Assembly: GCA_020047815.1 (NCBI GenBank)
Contig: JAIFNG010000016.1
Location: 1 to 64,000 of the forward strand
DNA from: Anaerolinea sp.
GTDB lineage: Bacteria > Chloroflexota > Anaerolineae > Anaerolineales > Villigracilaceae
DNA: 64,000 nucleotides
Direction of reading: 5' to 3'
Translations under genes and position numbers: made by a program
In this document: positions 29,624 through 38,663 of the stretch, one piece after another
Numbering within the stretch: the first letter of the stretch is position 1
Layout of the letters: each line of letters begins with the position of its first letter
Notes under the pieces: model-generated
What the model was told of the DNA's origin: nothing
The model's input: the letters and a program-made list of their open reading frames with translations, nothing else
Databases searched by the model: none

Positions 29624-30845
29624 AGTAAAAACTGAAAGGTTGGATGGCTATCGTCGTTTGATTGATATTGCACGCGACTTGGCATCCACCCTAGACTTGG
29701 ACATCCTGCTCTCACGCATCGTACATGCCGCAGCAGAGATCAGCGGCGCAGAGGCTGCGTCCATTTTGTTGTTTGACGACACCTCACGCCAGTTATATTT
29801 CCAGGTGGCAACGAACATGGACGAATCCACGCGGCGCGGCATTGTCGTGCCGTTGGAAGGGAGTATTGCAGGCTGGATCGTGAACAACCGACAGACGGTA
29901 CGCATTACGAACGCGCATAAAGACCCTCGTTTCTTTTCAAACGTGGAGGCGACGACTGGCTTTTCCACAGAATCAATCCTGGGTATTCCCCTGGTCACCA
30001 AGAATAAGATCGTAGGCGTGCTAGAAGCGTTAAACAAACCCAAGGGCAAATTCACCGATACAGATGAATCCATGTTGTTGGTACTGGGGGCGCAAGCCGC
30101 GGTTGCCATTGAAAATGCGCGCCTGTTCCAACAGTCGGATTTGATCTCAGAATTTGTTCACGAGCTGAGGACACCTTTATCGTCCCTTAGCACAGCCACA
30201 TACCTGCTTCTGCGACCTGAAATGTCCCAGGAACAGCGTGACCAGATTGTGAATAATATTCATAGCGAAACAATGCGACTCAATTCGCTGGCATCCTCTT
30301 TTCTGGATCTTGCAAGGCTGGAATCGGGACGAGTACAATTCCGCAAAACGCACTTTAGCATTGCAGATCTGTTCTATGAGTGCAAGGATGTCATGTCTTC
30401 AAAGGCAATGGAAAATAACATTCAAATCCGTGTGGAATCATCCGAAGGTCTGCCCCTACTCGATGCGGACCGCGACAAGATAAAACAGGTGCTATTAAAT
30501 TTATTGAGCAATGCCATCAAATATAATCGTCCTAATGGAACCGTGATGCTGCGCGCAGAAGTGGTTGCAAAGGAAATTGTCATGTATATCCAGGACACTG
30601 GTTTGGGCATCCCGGATGAGTCACTGCCGCATCTATTCGAGAAATTCTTCCGCGTGCGGGAACACGAATCCCGTGTGGCTGGCACCGGACTGGGGCTTTC
30701 CATATGCAAACAAATTATTCATGGGCATGGCGGGCGTATTGAAGTCAGGAGCAAGATCAGCGTGGGGACGGTCTTCTCAGTATTCCTTCCCTATACCGGG
30801 AAAATTCAAATACGGGAAGAAGATGGGGATGAAGTCCAAAAATAA
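29616..30845 (+). CDS. GAF domain sensor histidine kinase
   Basis: GAF region; HisKA FVHELRTPLSSLSTATYLLLR; HATPase NAIKYNRPNGT, DTGLGIPDESLPHLFEKFFRV, GTGLGLSICKQII. Confidence 0.95.
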   Translation: MAEVKTERLDGYRRLIDIARDLASTLDLDILLSRIVHAAAEISGAEAASILLFDDTSRQLYFQVATNMDESTRRGIVVPLEGSIAGWIVNNRQTVRITNAHKDPRFFSNVEATTGFSTESILGIPLVTKNKIVGVLEALNKPKGKFTDTDESMLLVLGAQAAVAIENARLFQQSDLISEFVHELRTPLSSLSTATYLLLRPEMSQEQRDQIVNNIHSETMRLNSLASSFLDLARLESGRVQFRKTHFSIADLFYECKDVMSSKAMENNIQIRVESSEGLPLLDADRDKIKQVLLNLLSNAIKYNRPNGTVMLRAEVVAKEIVMYIQDTGLGIPDESLPHLFEKFFRVREHESRVAGTGLGLSICKQIIHGHGGRIEVRSKISVGTVFSVFLPYTGKIQIREEDGDEVQK

Positions 30846-30930
30846 TAAAATAGGGCGATTTGACTTTTTTGTCTGAAAATTGTAAACTAGACAAAGTCTC
30901 TACTATTATTTTTATCTTCGGAGGAAGAAG

Positions 30931-31491
30931 ATGTCTCAATTTCAATTTGTTATGCGGTCAGGCCCAACGCCCGGTGTGACATTCCCTCTTGAGGGGGATC
31001 AACTGATCATTGGACGTGACTCATCCAACAGCGTTGCGATTAATGACGCCGAAATTTCCCGCAAGCATTCCCGCCTTTCATTTCAAGGCGGCAAATATGT
31101 GCTTGAAGACCTTGGATCCACCAATGGCACATTTGTAAACGGGCAGCGCCTTGCAGGACCGGTAGTGCTTAAGCCCGGTGATGTTATCTCACTTGGCGAG
31201 CAGATCGTATTGATGTACGATGCGATCAATATGGATCCTGGTGCAACCATTGCGTCGCCGCGTGCTTTCGCCCGGATGACCCCGCCCCCCATTCAGCAAC
31301 AACCGGTTGCCCCTGTCCAAGTTACCCCCCCTGTCTACCCAGGCGTGCCCTCGAAAAAGACAAACTTGATTCCCTTCTTCATTGGCGGAGGTATCTTACT
31401 TTTCCTCTGTCTTTGTATCAGTTTCTTCTGGTGGGTGGATGCCACATATCGCTGGTGCACCTTCTTCCCCTTCATTTCAGGTTGCAGCTAA
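30931..31491 (+). CDS. FHA-domain protein with C-terminal transmembrane segment
   Basis: FHA core LIIGRDSSNSVAINDAEISRKHSRLSFQGGKYVLEDLGSTNGTFVNGQRL; C-terminal hydrophobic LIPFFIGGGILLFLCLCISFFWW. Confidence 0.93.
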   Translation: MSQFQFVMRSGPTPGVTFPLEGDQLIIGRDSSNSVAINDAEISRKHSRLSFQGGKYVLEDLGSTNGTFVNGQRLAGPVVLKPGDVISLGEQIVLMYDAINMDPGATIASPRAFARMTPPPIQQQPVAPVQVTPPVYPGVPSKKTNLIPFFIGGGILLFLCLCISFFWWVDATYRWCTFFPFISGCS

Positions 31492-31505
31492 CCTTACCCC
31501 TGCAA

Positions 31506-31538
31506 CCCCGCGAGCCCTAACTCGCGGGGTTTTTATTT
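31506..31538 (+). terminator. Intrinsic terminator downstream of the FHA gene
   Basis: CCCCGCGAG/CTCGCGGGG perfect 9-bp stem, 6-nt loop, then TTTTTATTT. Confidence 0.93.
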
Positions 31539-31643
31539 AATGTTGTAAAATCATTTATCTTTGATAGAATCAAAGTGCCGGCATTCCCCAAACTTCCGGA
31601 GCCTTTATAATTTTATTTTCAATAATATAATGGAACAATCTCG

Positions 31644-32939
31644 ATGACCCAATCACAAACTCCAATCTCCCCCGGCTGGGGAACAAACACAAAGCTCGTC
31701 ATAGCGCTCACCATTGTCGTGATCATCGGTGCGCTGCTGGTGAGGTTCCAGTTTGTGATTTCGCCATTGCTAATTGCTTTCATGATGTCCTACCTGTTTC
31801 ATCCTGTTGCCAGTTTCCTTCAACACAAGGCACAATTCTCGTGGGGTGCAGCAGTTGGCGTTATCTATTTTTTGATCCTCATTCTATTGCTTGGGGTGCT
31901 AACCGCCGGCGGCGTGGGACTGGTTCAGCAAATCCAAAGCCTGATCACGATCGTGCAGAATGCCATTACTGACCTGCCACAATTGATTGAAGAGGCATCC
32001 AACAAAGTGTACCAATTTGGACCTTTTGAGTTCGACTTCCGCGTGTTGGACTTGAGTGCAATCAGCAACCAGATTCTTGGCATGGTGCAGCCGATTTTGA
32101 GCCAAACCGGCACTCTGCTTAGTACGTTGGCAGGAAGCGCGGCAAATTTTCTGGGCTGGACTTTCTTTGTCATACTTGTTTCATACTTTGTGCTTGCGGA
32201 AAGCGGTGGTTTGCGTGGAAATATCGTTCCACTGGATTTCCCCGGCTATACTCATGATTTTGAGCGTCTAATGCGCGAACTGGGGCGCATCTGGAATGCA
32301 TTCCTGCGCGGGCAGATCATCCTTTTTTTTATTGCCGTAATTGTTTATTTCATTGTTCTTAGCGCATTGGGTGTGCATTACGCCATCGGGCTGGCTTTTG
32401 TTGCCGGGCTTGCACGCTTCGTTCCCTACGTTGGCCCCGCAATTAATTGGGCAGTGCTTGTTCTAATTTCCTATTTTCAAGTATTCAAATTATTTGGGTT
32501 ATCTCCCTTATACTATACCCTGCTTGTCTTGATCATTGCACTGGTGATTGACCAGATATTCGACTATGTTGTTTCTCCCCGCATCCTTTCGGATTCGCTC
32601 AAGGTACACCCAGCTGCAGTACTAGTAGCAGCAATCGTTGCGGCAAACCTTTTTGGTCTGCTCGGGGTAGTTGTCGCAGCACCAATCCTTGCCACTTCGG
32701 CGCTTTTGTGGAAATATATCATGCGGAAAATGATGGACTTGAATCCCTGGAGCGAAGAAGAAGTTCGCCAGCCCCCCCCCGCCCGGATCCCGGATTCTTA
32801 TTTCGATCCGTCGCCTCCTACGTGTTCTCAGTCAATATCTAACAAAGAAATAATAGTTCACCCTTCACATTTTGAATTCAATGAGCGCCCAACGCGCCAT
32901 TTCAATAAACCCTGTATGTACCCAAGGAGAATCTTATGA
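31644..32939 (+). CDS. AI-2E family (PerM-like) transporter; C-terminal tail downstream of a C9 tract is doubtful
   Basis: Polytopic protein with YVGPAINWAVLVLISYF and VSPRILSDSLKVHPAAVLVAAIVAANLFGLLGVVVAAPILAT motifs. Confidence 0.9.
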   Translation: MTQSQTPISPGWGTNTKLVIALTIVVIIGALLVRFQFVISPLLIAFMMSYLFHPVASFLQHKAQFSWGAAVGVIYFLILILLLGVLTAGGVGLVQQIQSLITIVQNAITDLPQLIEEASNKVYQFGPFEFDFRVLDLSAISNQILGMVQPILSQTGTLLSTLAGSAANFLGWTFFVILVSYFVLAESGGLRGNIVPLDFPGYTHDFERLMRELGRIWNAFLRGQIILFFIAVIVYFIVLSALGVHYAIGLAFVAGLARFVPYVGPAINWAVLVLISYFQVFKLFGLSPLYYTLLVLIIALVIDQIFDYVVSPRILSDSLKVHPAAVLVAAIVAANLFGLLGVVVAAPILATSALLWKYIMRKMMDLNPWSEEEVRQPPPARIPDSYFDPSPPTCSQSISNKEIIVHPSHFEFNERPTRHFNKPCMYPRRIL

Positions 32940-33118
32940 ATAACGATAATAACGAACCACGAACTGATACCATCGCCGAAACCGAAAATTTCATTGCATG
33001 GAAAGCGGAAGAGCCGGATGGCGAAGTAACGTACCACGTCGAGTTGAACAATGTCACGGTTCATTTCTTTGAAGAGGAATGGACTGAATTTCTCGAACTT
33101 GCGCGCGCATTGAAGTAA
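32936..33118 (+). CDS. Conserved-looking small acidic protein (60 aa) of unknown function
   Basis: ATG preceded by a good RBS (ccaaggagaatctt); MNNDNNEPRTDTIAETENFIAWKAEEPDGEVTYHVELNNVTVHFFEEEWTEFLELARALK. Confidence 0.65.
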   Translation: MNNDNNEPRTDTIAETENFIAWKAEEPDGEVTYHVELNNVTVHFFEEEWTEFLELARALK

Positions 33119-33131
33119 ACTCAAAGCATGG

Positions 33132-33190
33132 CCCTAAAGGTTTTCTGTTCAACCAACTGGTCGGGAACGAAACCTTTAGGGTCGATTTTT
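33132..33190 (+). terminator. Long-stem terminator-like hairpin downstream of the 60-aa gene
   Basis: CCCTAAAGGTTT (33132-33143) pairs perfectly with AAACCTTTAGGG (33170-33181); followed by tcgaTTTTT. Confidence 0.65.
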
Positions 33191-33204
33191 CAGGAGATAT
33201 TTGA

Positions 33205-35265
33205 ATGAAATTATTGCAATTATTATTTCGAGCGGGGTTTAGTCTGGTCATCGCATTTATCGCCAGCTTTTCCTCGGCGGTGATTTTCTTTAATTATTCA
33301 GGCTATAAGCACACTTCCGACCGAATCTTCCTTGTTGCGGTTCCCACCCTTGCCATCGCTTTCCTGCTGTTCGAGATATTCCCAATAATTTTGGCAAAAT
33401 TCACGCGAAGGCAAATTCCCACCCTGATTACATTTGGCACTCTGGCTGCCTTTGCCGCAATTGAATTTGTTTTGCCTCATGCAGTCTCGCGTGTGTACTA
33501 TCTCGGCATGGGAGCGGTCGCTTTCGTGATTTTTGCCTTAGCGCTTCCAGCTGTTCCTGCAGTTGAACGACTGCATTCTAACCATTCAATGGGACATTAT
33601 TTCCTTGGCTTTTTGATGAGCCTTTTCTTCACCTATGCGATAATCGGTTTTTTGAATGGCGTATTTAAGGGCAGGTTTGAGATCATCGCCTTTTCGCTGG
33701 TTTCCACCAGTGTCGGCAGTGTTGTCGGGTATTATCTTGTGTGCCGCGCTTCCCGATCATTTCATGACGGTTTTCTGAGCAACCCAGTCAACGTACTGCT
33801 TGCCCTTTCCCTGCCGATCTTTTTGGCAGGAATGACTTATGGAGCCCTTCAATACCCTGCCATGCTTTCCCTGGCGTATATCCGGGTACCCAGTGTGTGG
33901 TTCGGCTTATACTTTTCAAGTGCAGTGATCGGAGGTGCTTGGGGACTTTTGGTACTCGAACAATTTGAAGCGCGCAGTTATGACAAGGTATTTAGGCAGA
34001 CCAAACTCTTCGCTTTCATCAAGGATAACCTGCCGGGCATTTATGCAGCCTCGTTTTTCTTCCTCATTAACCTGATCGTTGCACGCGCCCTTAACCACCC
34101 CACCTACAGCATTAATAGCGTTATTTTTGAAGCCGACGCGGGTCCGTGGATGTCCATTCTTGGCTATCCCGAAGGTCATGATGTAAACCGTGCTGTGCAC
34201 CCGCTGGTACTGCTCACCCTACGACCCTTGACCAGTTTCGTGCGCCTCTTCCTTGCAGATAAATGGTACCTCGCCCCAATGATTGTTGTTGCAGCCATGA
34301 ATGGATTATCCGTGCTGATGGGCTGGCTGTTTGTGAAACGCGCAACACAAAATACTTCATACGCCTTCCCGTTTGCCATCATGCTTGGAACAACCGCCGC
34401 GCATTTGCTCTTTGGCTCACTGACTGAAACCTACGTCTTCGGTATGACCTCACTCGTCCTTTTCGTCATTCTTGTTCAGTCAGATGAAAAACGTTTTTCG
34501 GTGCTTGTACCGGCGGGTTTGCTGGTTTTTGGTGTGACCGTCACAAACATAGCACAAAGCATGATTATCCTGTTTTTCAAAAAAATTTTTGGCTTCTGGC
34601 GGCTTATCTACTACGGCGTGGTCGTGCTCACGATCAGTATTGCATTAACTGCACTGGTCAGCGTGCTTTACCCAGGCAACCAGACCTTCTTCTTTGTCCC
34701 CGCTGACCTTGCCTTTGAAGGACGATTCTCAAAGCCTATCTACGAAGGTCCCATGGAGCGGGTGATCGAGAGAGTGGGTGTAGTCGGGCGGGCTGTCTTT
34801 TTATATGGTGTGGTCGCTCCAAGCCCCATGGAGAGCGTTGCCAGAAAGAATACAGATCCCCTGACGGAATATGAGACCTTCAATTACCGCTCTCACCTCA
34901 AAGCCTGGTACAACGGATCTGCCTACGTGCCGCTTGTGCTCTGGTTGGTTTTACTTGCAGGCGCACTTTTCTTTTTCCTAAAAAATGTGCGTACATCGAG
35001 TCACACCCCCTTGATGCTCGGGTTACTTGCCAGCATAGCCTTCAACTTTCTGCTCCACATGAACTACGGCACCGAACTATTCCTCTATTCGACCTTTTGG
35101 ACTTATCTGCTGGTTTTCTTTACGGCGCTGGCTCTTGCAGAATTCGCAGGACATCGCTGGCTTGAGATCGTGCTGGCGGTCTTTGTGTTGATGTTGATGA
35201 TTAACAACGGCTGGTTTATCCTGGTGATCCTGCGTGGATTAAACCCCTACTTTGCTGCCGGTTGA
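33205..35265 (+). CDS. Polytopic membrane protein, GT-C-like (tandem paralog 1)
   Basis: 686 aa, many TMs; FEADAGPWM...RAVHPLVLLTLRPL...FGSLTETYVFG pattern shared with the next two ORFs. Confidence 0.8.
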   Translation: MKLLQLLFRAGFSLVIAFIASFSSAVIFFNYSGYKHTSDRIFLVAVPTLAIAFLLFEIFPIILAKFTRRQIPTLITFGTLAAFAAIEFVLPHAVSRVYYLGMGAVAFVIFALALPAVPAVERLHSNHSMGHYFLGFLMSLFFTYAIIGFLNGVFKGRFEIIAFSLVSTSVGSVVGYYLVCRASRSFHDGFLSNPVNVLLALSLPIFLAGMTYGALQYPAMLSLAYIRVPSVWFGLYFSSAVIGGAWGLLVLEQFEARSYDKVFRQTKLFAFIKDNLPGIYAASFFFLINLIVARALNHPTYSINSVIFEADAGPWMSILGYPEGHDVNRAVHPLVLLTLRPLTSFVRLFLADKWYLAPMIVVAAMNGLSVLMGWLFVKRATQNTSYAFPFAIMLGTTAAHLLFGSLTETYVFGMTSLVLFVILVQSDEKRFSVLVPAGLLVFGVTVTNIAQSMIILFFKKIFGFWRLIYYGVVVLTISIALTALVSVLYPGNQTFFFVPADLAFEGRFSKPIYEGPMERVIERVGVVGRAVFLYGVVAPSPMESVARKNTDPLTEYETFNYRSHLKAWYNGSAYVPLVLWLVLLAGALFFFLKNVRTSSHTPLMLGLLASIAFNFLLHMNYGTELFLYSTFWTYLLVFFTALALAEFAGHRWLEIVLAVFVLMLMINNGWFILVILRGLNPYFAAG

Positions 35266-35278
35266 TCCTACCCAAGAA

Positions 35279-36790
35279 ATGACACCACCCATTCGGTTTT
35301 TCCTCTCCACCCTGCTTGCGCTGACTATTTCCTTTGCATTCAACTTCTTTTTCCTGGATCTGTTCGAACGCATGCCCATCGACCAGATTTTGCTCATGGC
35401 GTTTTCCACAGCCGCGTTGGGATATGTGGTTTTTAGGGTTTGGGAAAGCATTATCGAAACAGGCGGACTTCACTTTCCAAAATTCAAAATAACTTCGCTT
35501 GCATCCCTGCTGCGAGAACATACACCTGGTATTGGGCTAGCGATTCTTTTCTTTGTTGTCTACACTTATTTTGCTTTACAACTCAATTTCGCAGACAGTG
35601 ATACTACAGATAATTTTCTCGACGCCGATAACTACCCCTGGATGAAACGTATCGCCGATCCAAGTGGATATCAGTTCGAAATGCGCGGACCGCATCCATT
35701 TGCATATTTTATCCTCCGCCCCTTCGGCTGGCTGCTCAACCTCGTCACATCTGACCCCCGGCTTTCCGCAATTCTGCTGAATACTTTTGTTGGGGCACTG
35801 TGCGTCTTTATGGCATGGGTATTCATTAAACAACAATCGCAAAATTCAATTTATGCACTGTTGATTGCGTCTCTGCTGGGCTTGAGCACATCTCATTTCT
35901 TTTTTGGGTCGGTTATTGAATCATATATCTTCTCCGCCGCCGCACTGATCGGTTTTGTGCTCACACTTCAAAATAACAGAGGAACTCTATTTGCGCCCGT
36001 AATGATGAGTGTCATCACCTTCGGCATTACCCTCACAAATTTTGTCCAGAATATCATTGGTTTTGCGGTGGATCAACTTCCCAACGTATCACAAAAAGCA
36101 GCAATTAAAAGCTATTTTGTGAAGGTTTTTCAGTTCACTGCCCTGGCATTCTCTTTAGGTATCATCATCAGCATCATCCATGCCGCATGGTATCCATCCA
36201 GCAGACTGTTTTTTCAATTATCTGACGCAAAAATTGAGGGTGACTTTTCCCTCTCAATTTTTCAGGAACCTCAGTGGAAGATCATTGGGCGTATCGTTCT
36301 TCTAATTCGCACGATTCTGCTCTACACCGTGATTGCGCCGAAACCATACGTCTTTGGCGCAGAAGTTGGCGCATGGCTTCCGTATTTCAATTTTTTCAAG
36401 GTTACACCTGAGCTATATTCATACAGTTCATACACTGGGATGGGAAACATCCTGGTCTTCGCCTGGGCTGTCCTGCTACTTATGTCAGGCATTTTCTTTT
36501 TGTGGAATCTCTTCCGCAGCCGCAAAGCAGACCTGTCTCTGGCTTTTGCCCTCAGTTTATTATTCAACTTTATCCTGCACTTTAGTTATGGGTTTGAACC
36601 GTTCCTGTATTCGCCTGACTGGGCATATGCATTGATCTTTTTTGTCGGACTTTCTCTTGCACCACTGGCAGGCAATCGGATCTTTCAGGGCATACTACTG
36701 GTCTTTTTGATTCTGCTTGCCTACAATCAAATTCAACTCTTTCATCTTATTCTTGATGCGATCGCACCGTTTTACGGCTTGGGTGGTTGA
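35279..36790 (+). CDS. Polytopic membrane protein, GT-C-like (tandem paralog 2)
   Basis: LDADNYPWMKRIADPSG...GPHPFAYFILRPF...FGSVIESYIFS; ATG at 35279 (an upstream TTG start at 35252 is also possible). Confidence 0.8.
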   Translation: MTPPIRFFLSTLLALTISFAFNFFFLDLFERMPIDQILLMAFSTAALGYVVFRVWESIIETGGLHFPKFKITSLASLLREHTPGIGLAILFFVVYTYFALQLNFADSDTTDNFLDADNYPWMKRIADPSGYQFEMRGPHPFAYFILRPFGWLLNLVTSDPRLSAILLNTFVGALCVFMAWVFIKQQSQNSIYALLIASLLGLSTSHFFFGSVIESYIFSAAALIGFVLTLQNNRGTLFAPVMMSVITFGITLTNFVQNIIGFAVDQLPNVSQKAAIKSYFVKVFQFTALAFSLGIIISIIHAAWYPSSRLFFQLSDAKIEGDFSLSIFQEPQWKIIGRIVLLIRTILLYTVIAPKPYVFGAEVGAWLPYFNFFKVTPELYSYSSYTGMGNILVFAWAVLLLMSGIFFLWNLFRSRKADLSLAFALSLLFNFILHFSYGFEPFLYSPDWAYALIFFVGLSLAPLAGNRIFQGILLVFLILLAYNQIQLFHLILDAIAPFYGLGG

Positions 36791-38430
36791 TGCTTATTTT
36801 TTTTAATCCCCGCATGTTCATCGCATGGTTACTGTCCATTCCTGCAGTGTTCATTACAGTTGGATTCCTGCATAATTTTTATTCCACCTTTTTCGAAATT
36901 TTTTTTCTTACCGTTTTGATACAGCCATTGGCAGGATTGTTAATCTATCGCCTGCTGGGCAAGGCAAAGCCTCAGCATTCCAATCAGCCTGTAAACCTGA
37001 TCCTTTTGCTCGCTCTGTGCCTTACGTTGTCCATTTTTGCATTGAATCTGTTCGGGATGGCAAGCCGGTTCCCCCGTCTATTTAACACAGGGTACTTCAC
37101 TCTGAAAAATGAGCAGTTAATCCCCTTCGTCATTGGTAATATTTTGGCTCTCCCGTGCCTTGCATGGGGAAGAAGGTATGTGAAGCAGAGCGATATCAAA
37201 AAGTCTCGCGCCTATCTTTTGATGGATGAATTGGTAACAGGTGCACTGGTTGCGGGCTTCTTTTTCATTGTCTACCTGATGCTCGCATCCATCTTCAATC
37301 AGCCTGTTTTCGATGTGGACGATATATTTTTTGACTCAGATACGCTGCTATGGCGCACGCGTTTCACCACAGAAAATTATCGTGATTATTATTGGCGCTC
37401 CGTACACCCTTTCGTGTTGATTATCATCCGCCCTTTGGTTTCACTGATCGCATTTCTATTGAAAGGTGACACGCTCCATGCAGCATTTGTACTGGTTGCC
37501 TTTACAGGCGCACTTTGTGTATTTCTCACCTGGTATTTTGTAAAATTAACGACTGGCAATCAACTTTTCGCCTTGCTTATCGCATCCCTGCTGGGAGCAT
37601 CCACCGCCCATCTGGCTTTCGGTTCACTGATCGAAACCTACATTTTTCTCGCAGCAGTCATGCTGACCTTTCTTGTGCTTCTTCTTAAGGAGAACTCCCT
37701 GTTTGCCCTGGCTTTGACAGGCATATTTTCATTTGGAATTACGATCACCAATTTTATTCAAACCATAATTGCGTTTATTTTGATAAAAAAGGGTCTCAAG
37801 CAATGGATTAAGTATGGGCTGATCGTTGGAGTTTTTGTCTTTCCCCTGACCTTGCTAAGTACTACCATATACCCTGACTCGCAGCCTTATTTTTTCACCC
37901 CCTCGAGTCTAACCACCGAAGCAGATAATACCTTTATCCCAACCATTGCACGCAGTGAAGCAATTCTGCGTGTAATGCTCCTGCACAGCATTGTTGCACC
38001 AGACCCGCTCATTCTCAAAGAGGAAATCCCTTTTTTGAAAGTGTGGATATTCAAAGCCAGCCCAATGCGATTGAGTGAATACAACACCTGGTTTGGCACA
38101 GTCCTGGTGTTTACCTGGCTTGGCCTGCTTCTGTCTGGCGGTTTCCTTTTTCTTAAAGGTTTAAAAAAACAGGATAATCGCTTCCCATTTGCTTTTATCC
38201 TGATCCTGTTATTCAACTTTGTGCTTCATTTACGCTATGGCAAGGATGTTTTCCTTTATTCCACAAACTGGACTTATGCCATTATCCTTTTCCTTGCTTT
38301 TGCCTGGAAGGAAATCGCAGAAAAAATATGGTTTCATATCATTCTGCTCATTTTTATTGCACTGTTACTGGCGAACAATTCCCGCCTGATATTTACCATG
38401 TTAAGTGTGTCTGCTTTGCATATAAACTGA
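36790..38430 (+). CDS. Polytopic membrane protein, GT-C-like (tandem paralog 3)
   Basis: FFDSDTLLWRTRFTTENYRDYYWRSVHPFVLIIIRPL...FGSLIETYIFL; ATG overlaps the preceding TGA (TGATG). Confidence 0.8.
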   Translation: MLIFFNPRMFIAWLLSIPAVFITVGFLHNFYSTFFEIFFLTVLIQPLAGLLIYRLLGKAKPQHSNQPVNLILLLALCLTLSIFALNLFGMASRFPRLFNTGYFTLKNEQLIPFVIGNILALPCLAWGRRYVKQSDIKKSRAYLLMDELVTGALVAGFFFIVYLMLASIFNQPVFDVDDIFFDSDTLLWRTRFTTENYRDYYWRSVHPFVLIIIRPLVSLIAFLLKGDTLHAAFVLVAFTGALCVFLTWYFVKLTTGNQLFALLIASLLGASTAHLAFGSLIETYIFLAAVMLTFLVLLLKENSLFALALTGIFSFGITITNFIQTIIAFILIKKGLKQWIKYGLIVGVFVFPLTLLSTTIYPDSQPYFFTPSSLTTEADNTFIPTIARSEAILRVMLLHSIVAPDPLILKEEIPFLKVWIFKASPMRLSEYNTWFGTVLVFTWLGLLLSGGFLFLKGLKKQDNRFPFAFILILLFNFVLHLRYGKDVFLYSTNWTYAIILFLAFAWKEIAEKIWFHIILLIFIALLLANNSRLIFTMLSVSALHIN

Positions 38431-38598
38431 CTTTTCATCCAGTGTTTGCAGAGAGAGTCTTTCCTGTCACTGCCGGACATTGGAGAGTGGCTAATTATGT
38501 CGGCGATACACAAAGCCATCAAGGCCTTTTGAGACCTTTTGTCCGGCTGCCTTTTTTCTGAAGAAAACATGCCTCTCCCCCCTCTTGACTAATATCAA

Positions 38599-38632
38599 CA
38601 GACCTCCAAGTTTTGGAAAACTCGGAGGTCTG
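38599..38632. terminator. Convergent-gene hairpin between paralog 3 and the DUF4349 gene
   Basis: CAGACCTCC/GGAGGTCTG with inner AGTTTT/AAAACT pairing; no strong U-run on either strand. Confidence 0.5.
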
Positions 38633-38663
38633 CCTGTCAATCACTATTTACAAAGCATTCTCC

